Assembly (NCBI RefSeq): GCF_015690355.1
Contig: NZ_JADPRT010000009.1
Span: 189,031 to 253,030 of the forward strand
Direction: 5' to 3'
Source: Streptacidiphilus fuscans
Lineage (GTDB): Bacteria > Actinomycetota > Actinomycetes > Streptomycetales > Streptomycetaceae
DNA: 64,000 bases
The position numbers were made by a program, and so were the translations under genes. This document shows positions 53,389 through 61,979 of this stretch, piece by piece. Below the pieces are notes generated by a model. That model had not been told where the DNA came from and did no database searches. It was given only the letters and a program-made list of their open reading frames with translations. Each line of letters begins with the position of its first letter. Positions within the stretch are counted from its first letter, which is position 1.

Positions 53389-53726
53389 GTCAGCCCCCTG
53401 TCCTGGTTGTCGGTGGTTTTCCGAGTCGGGTCCCCCGCCGGAACCGGAACGTACGAGTGGAGTTCCGGGTCCGCCGCGAGAAGGGGAAGCATGGCCGGGA
53501 CGAAGACCTTCAGGTACTCGGTCGCGGAATGCCGCGCAAGCGCCTCTTCGTCCACGTACTGCTCGACCACGAGATATCGACGGGGCACGGTAAGGGACCG
53601 GACGAACTGGAACAACGGCGTGCCCGGCTCATTGGCCAGGACGTTCGCCACCAATTCCCCGAGGAGTTTCTCGAAGGGCTCCTCCGAACCCTCATTCACA
53701 TTCAGCACCGTGGTGCAGGTGATCAC
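53385..53726 (-). CDS. antibiotic biosynthesis monooxygenase (ABM/YgiN-like) protein
   Basis: A 113-residue ferredoxin-like-fold protein. CTTVLNVNEGSEEPFEKLLGELVANVLANEPGT and FQFVRSLTVPRRYLVVEQYVDEEALARHSAT are typical of cofactor-free ABM oxygenases. It probably oxidises a quinol-like or aromatic substrate. It is the second gene of the leftward run and overlaps the VOC gene start by four bases. Confidence 0.88.
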   Translation of the reverse strand: MITCTTVLNVNEGSEEPFEKLLGELVANVLANEPGTPLFQFVRSLTVPRRYLVVEQYVDEEALARHSATEYLKVFVPAMLPLLAADPELHSYVPVPAGDPTRKTTDNQDRGLT

Positions 53727-53756
53727 GGGATCCCTTGCTTTCTTGACCGCAGGCGG

Positions 53757-54464
53757 TCAGCGAAGAGGGGGCAGCAGCACGTCGGCCGTGGCGTCCTGGA
53801 GCGCGGCCTCGGCCTCGGGGTACGCGTAGTACTCCGGGCCGTCGTTCTTGAAGAGGTCCGCGCCGACCGCGCCGAGCGTGTCGAACCACATCGACATCTC
53901 GCGGCCGATCTCCTCACCGAAGAGGTAGTTGACCATCGCGACCGTGCCCGCGTTGATCGAGCTGGCGCCGGCCGTGGTCCAGATCCGCTGGTCAGGAGCG
54001 CCCAGCCACATCCGGCGGGGCTCGACGACGTTGGCGCCCTCCTCCTTCAGCCGCCGGGTGATCGGCGGACTGCAGGTGACAGGGGTGTTGCCGAGCACGC
54101 CGGCGCGCTGCAGGATGCCCACGCCGACGCAGTTGGAGCCGATGAACTTGCCGTTGACGTAGTGGTGCCGGATCGTGTCGAGGACCCGCTCGTCCTTGGT
54201 GGCCTCACCGGATCCGTTGCCGCCGGGGACGTAGAGGACGTCGTAGAGGTCGCCGTTCTTCAGCACCGCGTGCGGCTCGACCCGGGCGCCCATCTGCATC
54301 TCGATGCTGCCCTCGTCGAGCGCCACCAGCTTGACGTCCAGCTGCTCGCCCGTCGTGTTCTTCAGGTAGACCGCGACGCCGGTCAGGATCTCCCACGGAA
54401 TGATCGTGTCCGATTCGCTGCACCGGTGGTAGGCGAGAACTCCGATGGTTTTGATGTCGGTCAT
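53757..54464 (-). CDS. DJ-1/PfpI (ThiJ) family protein (copy 2)
   Basis: A 235-residue protein starting at ATG 54464. The nucleophile elbow is FIGSNCVGVGILQRAG, after VLYVPGGNGSGEATKD. The C-terminal block MVNYLFGEEIGREMSMWFD matches isonitrile-hydratase/AraC-sensor-type DJ-1 domains, although no DNA-binding domain is attached. It is the first gene of the leftward run, divergent from an MFS gene across 213 bases. It may convert an isocyanide or aldehyde, which is speculative. Confidence 0.88.
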   Translation of the reverse strand: MTDIKTIGVLAYHRCSESDTIIPWEILTGVAVYLKNTTGEQLDVKLVALDEGSIEMQMGARVEPHAVLKNGDLYDVLYVPGGNGSGEATKDERVLDTIRHHYVNGKFIGSNCVGVGILQRAGVLGNTPVTCSPPITRRLKEEGANVVEPRRMWLGAPDQRIWTTAGASSINAGTVAMVNYLFGEEIGREMSMWFDTLGAVGADLFKNDGPEYYAYPEAEAALQDATADVLLPPLR

Positions 54465-54677
54465 GCCTGTGTATTCCCCTCCGCTGGACTTCCCGGCTGA
54501 AATGGAATGGGACACCGGGTTCGGAGAAAAGTTAGCCCAGCCGGCCGGAAGGCCCCACGGGCATTGTTCAGACTTTATGACGTCCGTACCGGGGCCGGGC
54601 GACCGCCCGGAGCCGAAGTCACAAAGTATCTGCGGGTTCTTTGTCCTGGGCCCTGCGGACAGCAGATCCTCACAGGC
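54465..54677. promoter_or_regulatory. divergent control region of the bidirectional locus
   Basis: This 213-base gap separates the 17-gene leftward run from the rightward run. It contains the inverted repeat at 54621-54644 and several AT-richer patches (for example AGAAAAGTTAG). I could not identify convincing promoter hexamers. Confidence 0.6.
54621..54644. promoter_or_regulatory. inverted repeat operator candidate
   Basis: ACAAAG-N12-CTTTGT, a perfect 6-bp inverted repeat with a 12-base spacer, centred about 45 bases upstream of the MFS ATG and about 170 bases upstream of the divergent DJ-1 gene. It is a possible repressor site for a TetR- or MarR-type regulator not encoded in the window. 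Confidence 0.4.
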
Positions 54678-56072
54678 ATGACAACAGAGAGCACCGGCAG
54701 GACCGTGCTGGCCGCAGGGCCGAGCGTTCCGGCCCCACAGCCGCCCGAGAAGCCCCGGACCGCCATCCGCTTCGGCACGGTCGTCGTCGGGAACTTCATG
54801 GTCCTCATGGACGCCTCGATCCTGAACGTCGCCCTTCCGTCGGTCCGTCACGACCTGCACGCGTCCGCGGGATCGCTGCCGTGGACCGTCGACGCGTACA
54901 CGGTCGTGTTCGCGGGCCTGATGCTGGCGTCCGGCTCGGTGGCGGACCGCTGGGGGCCACGACGGGTCTACCGCACCTCACTTGCCGTCTTCGGCGTCAT
55001 CTCGCTGCTCTGCGCGGGCGCCACCGCGACCGGCATGCTGATCGCCGGCCGGGCCCTGCTCGGCGTGGCGGCGGCCGGTCTGGTGCCCGCGTCACTGGCG
55101 CTGCTGGCCGGGCTGTACCCGGACCCCTCACGTCGCGCCCGCGCGGTCGGCAGCTGGGCCGCGCTCAGCGGCCTCGGACTGGTCGCCGGCCCGGTCGTCG
55201 GCGGGGCGCTGGTCGCCCTGGGCGGCTGGAAGCTGGTCTTCCTGGTGAACCCGCCGATCGCGTTCGCCGCGTTCTTCGCGGCCCGGGTCTTCCACACCGA
55301 CAAGCCCGCGAACCACCGGCCGGTCGACGGCTGGGGGCTGCTGCTCTCCATCCTGGGCCTGGGCGCGCTGACCTTCGGTCTGGTCGACGCGGGAGTCTCC
55401 GGATGGGGCCGTCCTGTTCCTGCCGTCTCGATCGGCCTGTCCGTCGTCGCCTTCGCGGCCCTCTTCCTGGTCGAGCGCCGGGTCGCCTTCCCCGCGCTGC
55501 CGCCGACGCTGCTGGCGATGACCCGGGTGCGCTCGGACCTGGTCGCGGGCGGGGTGGCGTCGCTGATCTTCTACGGCCTGCTCTTCTCGATGACCCAGTG
55601 GATGGTCAACGAGCGGCACCTGTCCCCCTTCCAGGCGGGCCTGGCCTTCCTGCCGATGACCCTGCCGCTGGCCGTGCTGCCGATCTTCACCGGCCGTCTG
55701 GTGGCCAGGATCGGCACCCGGCCACTGATCTTCTTCGGCATCACCGCCGGCGGCCTGTCCGGCGCGATCCTGGCCGGCGCGGGCGCCCACGCCTCGTTCG
55801 CGCTGATCGTCGTCGCGCAGGTGGTGCTGGCGTTCGCGAGCGCGACGGCGATCCCCGCGGCCACCGCCGACCTGTCGATGGCCGCGCCCAAGGACCTGGC
55901 CGCCACCGCCCAGGGCGCGCTGAACGCCTCCCGTCAGGCCGGATCGGCGCTCGGCGTCGCCGTCCTCGGGACGCTGGCGACCATGCACGACATCGGGCTC
56001 GCGGTCACCGCGTTCGCCGTCGTCACGCTGGTGGTCGTCGTCCTCACCCACCGGGCCCACCCCGCGGCCTGA
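54678..56072 (+). CDS. MFS transporter (DHA2-like efflux)
   Basis: A 464-residue transporter with about 14 helices, starting at ATG 54678. Helix 1 has [18 protein letters not shown], motif A is [13 protein letters not shown], and motif C appears as [21 protein letters not shown]. It is the first gene of the rightward run, followed 49 bases later by the ferritin-like gene. It probably exports the product or a toxic intermediate of this locus. Confidence 0.92.
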   Translation: MTTESTGRTVLAAGPSVPAPQPPEKPRTAIRFGTVVVGNFMVLMDASILNVALPSVRHDLHASAGSLPWTVDAYTVVFAGLMLASGSVADRWGPRRVYRTSLAVFGVISLLCAGATATGMLIAGRALLGVAAAGLVPASLALLAGLYPDPSRRARAVGSWAALSGLGLVAGPVVGGALVALGGWKLVFLVNPPIAFAAFFAARVFHTDKPANHRPVDGWGLLLSILGLGALTFGLVDAGVSGWGRPVPAVSIGLSVVAFAALFLVERRVAFPALPPTLLAMTRVRSDLVAGGVASLIFYGLLFSMTQWMVNERHLSPFQAGLAFLPMTLPLAVLPIFTGRLVARIGTRPLIFFGITAGGLSGAILAGAGAHASFALIVVAQVVLAFASATAIPAATADLSMAAPKDLAATAQGALNASRQAGSALGVAVLGTLATMHDIGLAVTAFAVVTLVVVVLTHRAHPAA

Positions 56073-56121
56073 CCCGGCACCTCCCGGGTCCCCACGCACG
56101 GCTCACGAAAGGAAGACCGTC

Positions 56122-57294
56122 ATGGCCACCGCCATCGAGGACGCCACCGAGGCCCCGGTCGTCAGGGACATCGTGTGGATCCGTCAGGCACTGCAACGTG
56201 CCATCGAGTTGGAGCACTCGACACTGCCGCTCTACACCGCCGCGATGCTCTCGCTCGAGGTGCAGAACTACACCAGCTACAACTCCATCCGCAGCGTGCT
56301 GATGGAGGAGATGGTGCACATGTCCATCGCCGCCAACATGCTCGCCGCGATCGGCGGGCGACCGCGGATCAAGAACATCTCGCACGTCTTCCCCTCCAAG
56401 GGGCTTCCCGGCGGCGTCGAGCCCGATCTGCACATCGGTCTGGCCAAGCTCTCCAAGGCCCAGTTGCAGAACTTCATGCGCCTGGAGTCACCGCTCTTCC
56501 TGCTGCCGCCGGAGTTCTCCCACGAGAGCTACCCGACCATCGGCAAGCTCTACGGCGAGATCCGCGCCGCGATCGTCGACAACGCGGCGGAGCTGCGCGC
56601 CGCGGTGACCGGCGGCCGGATCGCCAACCAGGTCGGCGACAACATCGGCTTCAAGACGATCGTGCCGACGCCCGGCGTCGACCCGATCGACCAGCTGCTG
56701 GAGGGCATCGACGAGATCCTGGAGCAGGGCGAGGGCGCCTCCAGCGGGCTGATCCAGGCCGGCGCCGCCTTCCAGCACGAGGAGTCGCACTACGGCAAGT
56801 TCGCCGAACTCTGGTACGGGCACCAGTACCGGCAGCCGAACCCCGTGGTGGAGCTGACCCGGGAGTCCGAGGCGGTCTACTTCCAGGGGGACCGGATCGA
56901 CTGGCCCGCGGTCGTCAACACCCTGGCGGTGCCGGCGGACGGCTACGACCGGTTGCTCGCGGAGGACCCGGACGGCGAGGCCGCCGCGGCCGAACTCGAC
57001 ATGTTCGACCAGGGCTACACCGCGATGATGGGGAAGCTGGACGAGCTGTGGAACGGGTCGAGCGACCCGATGACCCAGTGGGCGACCTTCGGCGAGGCCG
57101 TCGAGCACATGGCCAAGTTCCGGGTGCTGTCCTGCTTCACCCTCATGCGGCGCGAGGTCCCCCGCGCGCTGGTGGACGACCTGCCCCGGCTGTATCCCAC
57201 CGAGTTCGGCTTCCTGCGCACCTACACCGACCTGGACCAGCCCGTCTTCTACGGTCCGCGCTTCCGCAACCTCGCAGCCGACAACCGGAAGTAA
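56122..57294 (+). CDS. ferritin-like protein (iminophenylpyruvate dimer synthase family)
   Basis: A 390-residue protein of the PF12902 ferritin-like family, to which VioB/RebD-type domains belong. Di-metal ligand motifs are IELEHSTLPLYT, MEEMVHMSIAANMLAAIGG and AFQHEESHYGKF. The first 260 residues form the four-helix bundle and the C-terminal 130 residues are a conserved helical extension (LDMFDQGYTAMMGKLDELW). It may perform oxidative coupling or another O2-dependent reaction. Unlike in violacein or indolocarbazole clusters, no tryptophan oxidase partner is nearby, so its substrate is open. Confidence 0.85.
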   Translation: MATAIEDATEAPVVRDIVWIRQALQRAIELEHSTLPLYTAAMLSLEVQNYTSYNSIRSVLMEEMVHMSIAANMLAAIGGRPRIKNISHVFPSKGLPGGVEPDLHIGLAKLSKAQLQNFMRLESPLFLLPPEFSHESYPTIGKLYGEIRAAIVDNAAELRAAVTGGRIANQVGDNIGFKTIVPTPGVDPIDQLLEGIDEILEQGEGASSGLIQAGAAFQHEESHYGKFAELWYGHQYRQPNPVVELTRESEAVYFQGDRIDWPAVVNTLAVPADGYDRLLAEDPDGEAAAAELDMFDQGYTAMMGKLDELWNGSSDPMTQWATFGEAVEHMAKFRVLSCFTLMRREVPRALVDDLPRLYPTEFGFLRTYTDLDQPVFYGPRFRNLAADNRK

Positions 57295-57351
57295 CGCCCC
57301 GCCGGACAGCTGCCCGAGGGCCTGTCGGGCAGCCTCTACCCAGGAGCCACG

Positions 57352-58035
57352 ATGAACCGCACCCCCAAGATCCTCATGGTGCTCTCCAGCCATGACCGGC
57401 TGGGCGACACCGGCCGCCCCACCGGCTACTACCTGCCCGAACTCGCCCACCCCTGGAGCGTGTTCGGATCCGCCGGCTACCACGTCGACCTGGTCTCGCC
57501 GCAGGGCGGCCGACCCCCGGCGTACGGAACCGACCCGCAGGACCCGATCCAGCAGGCGTTCCTGGACGACGCGGAGGCCGGTCGCAAGCTGGCCGCCACG
57601 CTGCGGCCGGAGGAGATCGACCCGGCCGACTACGACGTGGTCTTCTACGTCGGCGGACACGGCACCATGTGGGACTTCCCCGGCAACGCCGCCCTGGCCG
57701 GGATCGCCCGCGACGTCTACGAGAACGGCGGCGTGGTCGCCGCCGTCTGCCACGGCCCGGCCGGGCTGCTCGACATCACGCTGTCCGACGGAACCCGCCT
57801 GGTCGAGGGCAAGCGGGTCACCGGGTTCACCAACAGCGAGGAGGCCGCGGCCGGACTGACCGACGTGGTCCCCTTCCCGTTGCAGACCGCGCTGGAGCAG
57901 ATCGGGGCCAAGCACGAGGGCGTCGGCGACTACCTCGCCCACGTGGTCGTCGACGGCCGCCTGGTCACCGGCCAGAACCCGGCGTCGGCCTTCGGCACCG
58001 CCGAGGCCGTGGTCGGCGTGCTGGCCGGACGCTGA
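57352..58035 (+). CDS. DJ-1/PfpI, Hsp31-like glyoxalase III (copy 3)
   Basis: A 227-residue protein of the Hsp31/type 1 glutamine amidotransferase-like group. GYYLPELAHPWSVFGSAGYHVDLVSPQGG and FYVGGHGTMWDF precede the nucleophile VVAAVCHGPAGLL. Asp/His/Glu positions fit cofactor-free glyoxalase III, which turns methylglyoxal into lactate. Its stop shares one base with the next ATG (TGATG), so it is coupled to the MFS gene. Confidence 0.9.
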   Translation: MNRTPKILMVLSSHDRLGDTGRPTGYYLPELAHPWSVFGSAGYHVDLVSPQGGRPPAYGTDPQDPIQQAFLDDAEAGRKLAATLRPEEIDPADYDVVFYVGGHGTMWDFPGNAALAGIARDVYENGGVVAAVCHGPAGLLDITLSDGTRLVEGKRVTGFTNSEEAAAGLTDVVPFPLQTALEQIGAKHEGVGDYLAHVVVDGRLVTGQNPASAFGTAEAVVGVLAGR

Positions 58036-59660
58036 TGCGAGCCGACCCCGCCGAGGCGGAGCGCGGATCCGCCGACCCACGCCGCTGGGTGGTCCTGGGG
58101 GTGGTGTTGACCAGTACCTTCCTGGTCATCGGCGGGGTCTCCCTGATGAACCTGGCGATCCCCTCGATCCAGGACTCCCTGCACGCGGGTTTCGCCGAGG
58201 TCATGTTCGCGGTCGCGGGCTACGGACTGGTCTACGCGGTCTTCCTGACCACCGGCGGTCGGCTCGGCGACCTGCTCGGACGCAAGCGGGTGCTGCTGAC
58301 CGGACTGGCCGTGTTCGTCGCGGCCTTGACGGCCGGCGGCCTCGCTCCGGACGCCCAACTGCTCATCGCCGCCCGGCTGGTGCAGGGGTTCGGTGCGGCG
58401 CTGATCTACCCGCAGGTCCTGTCGGTCATCGACGACACCTTCACCGGACGCGAACGCACCTTCGCCCTGGGGCTGTTCGGCGCGTCGATCGGGGTCGCCA
58501 TCGTGTCCGGGCAGTTGATCGGCGGCGGGCTGATCGAGCTCGCGCTGTTCGGGCAGACCTGGCGGCCGGCGCTCCTGGTGCTCGTCCCCGTCGGGCTGGC
58601 CGCGCTGCTGACCGGCAAGTTGGCGATGCGCGACGAGCGGCCACCGGGCGCGGAGTTGCGGATCGACTACTCCGGCATCGCGCTGATCGCCACCGCGCTG
58701 TTCTGCCTGGTGCTGCCGCTGCTCGTCGGCCCCGACCTCGGCTGGCCCTGGTGGAGCTGGGCGATGCTGGCCGCCACCGGTCCCGCCTTCGCCCTGCTGC
58801 TGCGGCACGAGCGGGTGCTGGCCTCCGACGGTCGCACCCCCCTGGTCGATCCGGCGCTGTTCCGCCAACGCTCCTTCTCCGTCGGCATGCTGATCGGCGT
58901 CATCTTCTTCGTCACCGTGGTCGGCTTCACGGTCTACACCACGCTGACCCTCCAACTGGGCATGGGCCTGGTGCCGATGCAGGCCGGCCTGGCCTACGCG
59001 CCGGTGGGCGTCGCCTTCTTCCTCGCCTCCCTGCTCGCACCGAGGTTGGTGCTGCGCCACGGCGGGCGCAGCGTACTGACCCTGGGCTGCGCGCTGCTGG
59101 CCGCGGGCCTGGCGGCGGTCTACCTGTCCGTCTCGTCGGCGGGTGCCGACACCTCGGGCGGGACCCTGCTGCTCCCCCTGCTCGTCGTCGGAGCGGGCCA
59201 GGGCTGCGCCATGTCACCGCTCATCGGCAGCGTCCTTGCCGGTATCAGGCCGCATGACCGCGGCGCGGCGGCGGGGGCGTTGACCACGGCGTTCCAGCTC
59301 GGCCAGGCGCTCGGCGTGGCCGGCGTCGGCACGCTGTTCACGCTGCTGGGCGCGGTGCCCGGGGCCGTGCAGCAGGCGGAGCACTACCGCTCCGCCTACC
59401 GCACCGCCCTGGTGCTGCTGGCCTGCCTCGCCCTGGTCTGCCTCGCGCTGGTGTCGCTGCTGCCGTCGGCTTCCGACGCCGAACACCACGTCCACTGGGC
59501 GGCACACGGTCGGCGCACCGGCGCCGCCCACGCGCTCTACCACCTGACCGGCGGCCATGTGGCTCACCTGCTGCACCGCTGGACCCATCACCACGACCGT
59601 CCGCCGGAGGCAGCCCAGGCGCTGGACCTTCCGGAACCGGTCCTCGACGGAAGGAACTGA
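58035..59660 (+). CDS. MFS transporter (DHA2) with His-rich tail
   Basis: A 541-residue transporter with about 14 helices. SLMNLAIPSIQDSLHAG lies in helix 1, motif A is GRLGDLLGRKRVLLTG, and GQALGVAGVGTLF appears late. The C-terminal 70 residues are cytoplasmic and His-rich (EHHVHWAAHG, ALYHLTGGHVAHLLHRWTHHHD), which is unusual and could bind metal or regulate transport. It is coupled to the DJ-1 gene by a TGATG overlap and followed three bases later by the aldo/keto reductase. Confidence 0.9.
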   Translation: MRADPAEAERGSADPRRWVVLGVVLTSTFLVIGGVSLMNLAIPSIQDSLHAGFAEVMFAVAGYGLVYAVFLTTGGRLGDLLGRKRVLLTGLAVFVAALTAGGLAPDAQLLIAARLVQGFGAALIYPQVLSVIDDTFTGRERTFALGLFGASIGVAIVSGQLIGGGLIELALFGQTWRPALLVLVPVGLAALLTGKLAMRDERPPGAELRIDYSGIALIATALFCLVLPLLVGPDLGWPWWSWAMLAATGPAFALLLRHERVLASDGRTPLVDPALFRQRSFSVGMLIGVIFFVTVVGFTVYTTLTLQLGMGLVPMQAGLAYAPVGVAFFLASLLAPRLVLRHGGRSVLTLGCALLAAGLAAVYLSVSSAGADTSGGTLLLPLLVVGAGQGCAMSPLIGSVLAGIRPHDRGAAAGALTTAFQLGQALGVAGVGTLFTLLGAVPGAVQQAEHYRSAYRTALVLLACLALVCLALVSLLPSASDAEHHVHWAAHGRRTGAAHALYHLTGGHVAHLLHRWTHHHDRPPEAAQALDLPEPVLDGRN

Positions 59661-59663
59661 GAG

Positions 59664-60632
59664 ATGCTTCAGCGCGACCTGGGACGTCAGGGACTGCGGG
59701 TCTCCGCACAAGGCCTCGGCTGCATGGGGATGAGCCAGTCCTACGGCGTCGCCAACGACATCACGTCCATCGAGACGGTGCACCGGGCGCTCGACCTCGG
59801 CATCACCCTGCTGGACACCGCCAACGTCTACGGCGCCACCGGGCTGTACGGCGTCGGCGCGAACGAGAAGCTCATCGGCCACGCGATCCGGGGCCGCAGG
59901 GACGAGGTGGTGCTGGCCAGCAAGTGCGGCATCGTGGACGTCCGCCCGGGATCGGGCATGGAGCTGCGCGCGGACCCCGACTACGTGCGACGCTGCTGCG
60001 ACGAGTCGCTGAACCGGCTCGGCGTCGACCACCTCGACCTCTACTACCTGCACCGGGTGGACCCGAGGACGCCGATCGAGGAGTCGGTCGGCGCCCTGGC
60101 CGACCTGGTCAAGGCCGGCAAGGTCCGCTACATCGGCGTCTCCGAGGTGACCGCGGACGAGTTGGAGCGGGCGCACGCCGTGCACCCGGTCTCGGCGGTG
60201 CAGAGCGAGTACTCGCTGTGGACCCGGGGCGTCGAGGAGTCGGTGCTGCCGACGGCCCGCCGGCTCGGCATCGGGCTGGTGCCCTTCTCCCCGCTCGGAC
60301 GCGGCTTCCTGACCGGCGCGATCACCTCGACGGGCTCCTTCGCCGACAACGACATGCGCCGTGGGATGCCCCGCTTCCACGAGGACGCCTTCGACGCGAA
60401 CCAGGCGATCGTCGAGACCATCCGCTCGGTCGCCGCCGAGAAGGAGGTCCTGCCCGGGCAGGTCGCACTGGCCTGGGTCCACGCCCAGGGCGACGACATC
60501 GTCCCGATCCCCGGCACCAAGCGCGTCGCCTACCTGGAGCAGAACGCCGCAGCGGCCGAACTGGTGCTGTCCCCGGCGGACCTGGAGCGGCTCGACACCG
60601 TGGCGGGCCGCACCGTCGGCGCTCGTCGTTGA
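59664..60632 (+). CDS. aldo/keto reductase
   Basis: A 322-residue NADPH-dependent reductase. The catalytic tetrad can be seen as Asp in LLDTANVYG, Tyr in the same block, Lys in LASKCG and His in YYLHRVDP. The C-terminal cofactor block IPIPGTKRVAYLEQN (here IVPIPGTKRV) is intact. It resembles the AKR13 group that reduces aldehydes and ketones. It starts three bases after the MFS gene and could reduce the aldehyde product of the GMC oxidoreductase or detoxify methylglyoxal. Confidence 0.92.
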   Translation: MLQRDLGRQGLRVSAQGLGCMGMSQSYGVANDITSIETVHRALDLGITLLDTANVYGATGLYGVGANEKLIGHAIRGRRDEVVLASKCGIVDVRPGSGMELRADPDYVRRCCDESLNRLGVDHLDLYYLHRVDPRTPIEESVGALADLVKAGKVRYIGVSEVTADELERAHAVHPVSAVQSEYSLWTRGVEESVLPTARRLGIGLVPFSPLGRGFLTGAITSTGSFADNDMRRGMPRFHEDAFDANQAIVETIRSVAAEKEVLPGQVALAWVHAQGDDIVPIPGTKRVAYLEQNAAAAELVLSPADLERLDTVAGRTVGARR

Positions 60633-60679
60633 CGTCCCCATCGAAGTCCGAGCTGACGTCCGACCAGGAGGGGGCTGCC

Positions 60680-61870
60680 ATGCGGGTCGATCTGCTCACC
60701 AAGGAGTACCCGCCGGAGGTGTACGGCGGAGCGGGCGTCCATGCCAGGGAGTTGGCACGGGAGTTGCGCCCCCGGCTGGACCTGCGGGTGCGCTGCTTCG
60801 GCGAGCCCAGGGACGAGGCGGGCGTGACCGCCTACCGGGAGCCCGTGCTGGCCGCCGGAGCCAACCCGGCGCTGCGGGCGCTCGGGGCCAACGTCGAGAT
60901 GGCCGCCGACTGCGCGGGCGCCGACGTCGTGCACAGCCACACCTGGTACGCGAACGCGGCGGGTCATCTGGCGAAGGTGCTCCACGGCACCCCGCACGTG
61001 GTGACCCTGCACAGCCTGGAACCGCTCCGGCCGTGGAAGGCGGAGCAGTTGGGCGGCGGATACGCGCTCTCCTCGCTGGTGGAGCGGGCCGCGGTCGAGT
61101 CCGCGGACGCGGTGATCGCGGTGTCGGAGGGAATGCGCAGGGACGTCCTGACGGTCTATCCGACGGTCGATCCGGACCGGGTGCGGGTGGTGCACAACGG
61201 GATCGACCCCACGGCGTACCGGCCGGACCGGGGCACCGAGGCGCTGGACCGGTTCGGCATCGACCCGGCCAGGCCGATCGTGCTCTTCGTCGGACGCGTG
61301 ACCCGGCAGAAGGGCCTGCCGCAGCTGATGCGCGCCGCCTTCGAGCTGGACCCGGCGGCGCAGCTGGTGCTCTGCTGCGGGCAGCCGGACACCCCGGAGA
61401 TCGCCGAGGAGACCGCCGCCCTGGTGGCGGAGCTCAGCCGGACCCGCAGCGGGGTCTTCCGGATCGACGGCATGCTGGAGCCGACCCTGGTGCGCCAGTT
61501 GATGACCTGGGCCACGATCTTCGTCTGTCCCTCGCTCTACGAGCCGATGGGCATCGTCAACCTGGAGGCGATGGCCTGCGGGACGGCCGTGGTCGCCACC
61601 GCGACCGGCGGGATCCCGGAGGTCGTCGAGGACGGCGTGACCGGTCTGCTCGTCCCGATCGAGCAGGAGCAGGACGGCAGCGGCACCCCGCTGGACCCGG
61701 AGCGCTTCACCAAGGATCTCGCGGCGGCCGTCAACACCCTGCTCGGCGACCCGGAGCTGGTCCGCACGATGGGTGCGGCCGGCCGCTCCCGGGCGGTGGA
61801 GCAGTTCAGCTGGCGCCGGGCCGCGGAGCGCACGCACGAGATCTACCGGTCCGTGCTCGGCCGGGACTGA
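60680..61870 (+). CDS. glgA (glgM): GT4 glycosyltransferase: glycogen synthase / maltose-1-phosphate synthase
   Basis: A 396-residue GT-B enzyme starting at ATG 60680 after AGGAGG. Blocks include LTKEYPPEVYGGAGVHARELA (ADP-glucose side), HSHTWYANAAGHLAK, LFVGRVTRQKGLPQLM and the C-terminal EPMGIVNLEAMACGTAVVAT. Actinobacterial members of this group make maltose 1-phosphate from ADP-glucose and glucose 1-phosphate, the donor used by GlgE. This fits glgE being in the same locus. Annotation as plain GlgA is the alternative. It is the last gene of the rightward run, 47 bases after the aldo/keto reductase. Confidence 0.93.
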   Translation: MRVDLLTKEYPPEVYGGAGVHARELARELRPRLDLRVRCFGEPRDEAGVTAYREPVLAAGANPALRALGANVEMAADCAGADVVHSHTWYANAAGHLAKVLHGTPHVVTLHSLEPLRPWKAEQLGGGYALSSLVERAAVESADAVIAVSEGMRRDVLTVYPTVDPDRVRVVHNGIDPTAYRPDRGTEALDRFGIDPARPIVLFVGRVTRQKGLPQLMRAAFELDPAAQLVLCCGQPDTPEIAEETAALVAELSRTRSGVFRIDGMLEPTLVRQLMTWATIFVCPSLYEPMGIVNLEAMACGTAVVATATGGIPEVVEDGVTGLLVPIEQEQDGSGTPLDPERFTKDLAAAVNTLLGDPELVRTMGAAGRSRAVEQFSWRRAAERTHEIYRSVLGRD

Positions 61871-61894
61871 GTACAGCCGGGACCCGGCACGGAC

Positions 61895-61933
61895 GGCAGT
61901 GGGGGTGACGCGCCTGGCGTCACCCCCACTGCC
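61895..61933. terminator. bidirectional terminator after glgA/glgM
   Basis: A perfect 17-bp stem (61895-61911 with 61917-61933) and a 5-base loop lie between the convergent glgA/glgM gene and the thioredoxin-reductase-like gene. Confidence 0.9.
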
Positions 61934-61979
61934 GTTCCCGTCGGCGGCCGTTCCTGTCGAGGGCCGTTCCTGCCGACGG

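Noticed and set aside
54465-54677. SigB-type promoter (GTTT and GGGTAC-like boxes) driving the stress module
   Set aside because: I looked on both strands and found only partial matches (GGGTTC) without a properly spaced upstream box.
48536-60632. Classical secondary-metabolite gene cluster
   Set aside because: No PKS, NRPS, terpene synthase, RiPP precursor or maturase is encoded. Only tailoring-type enzymes and exporters are present.
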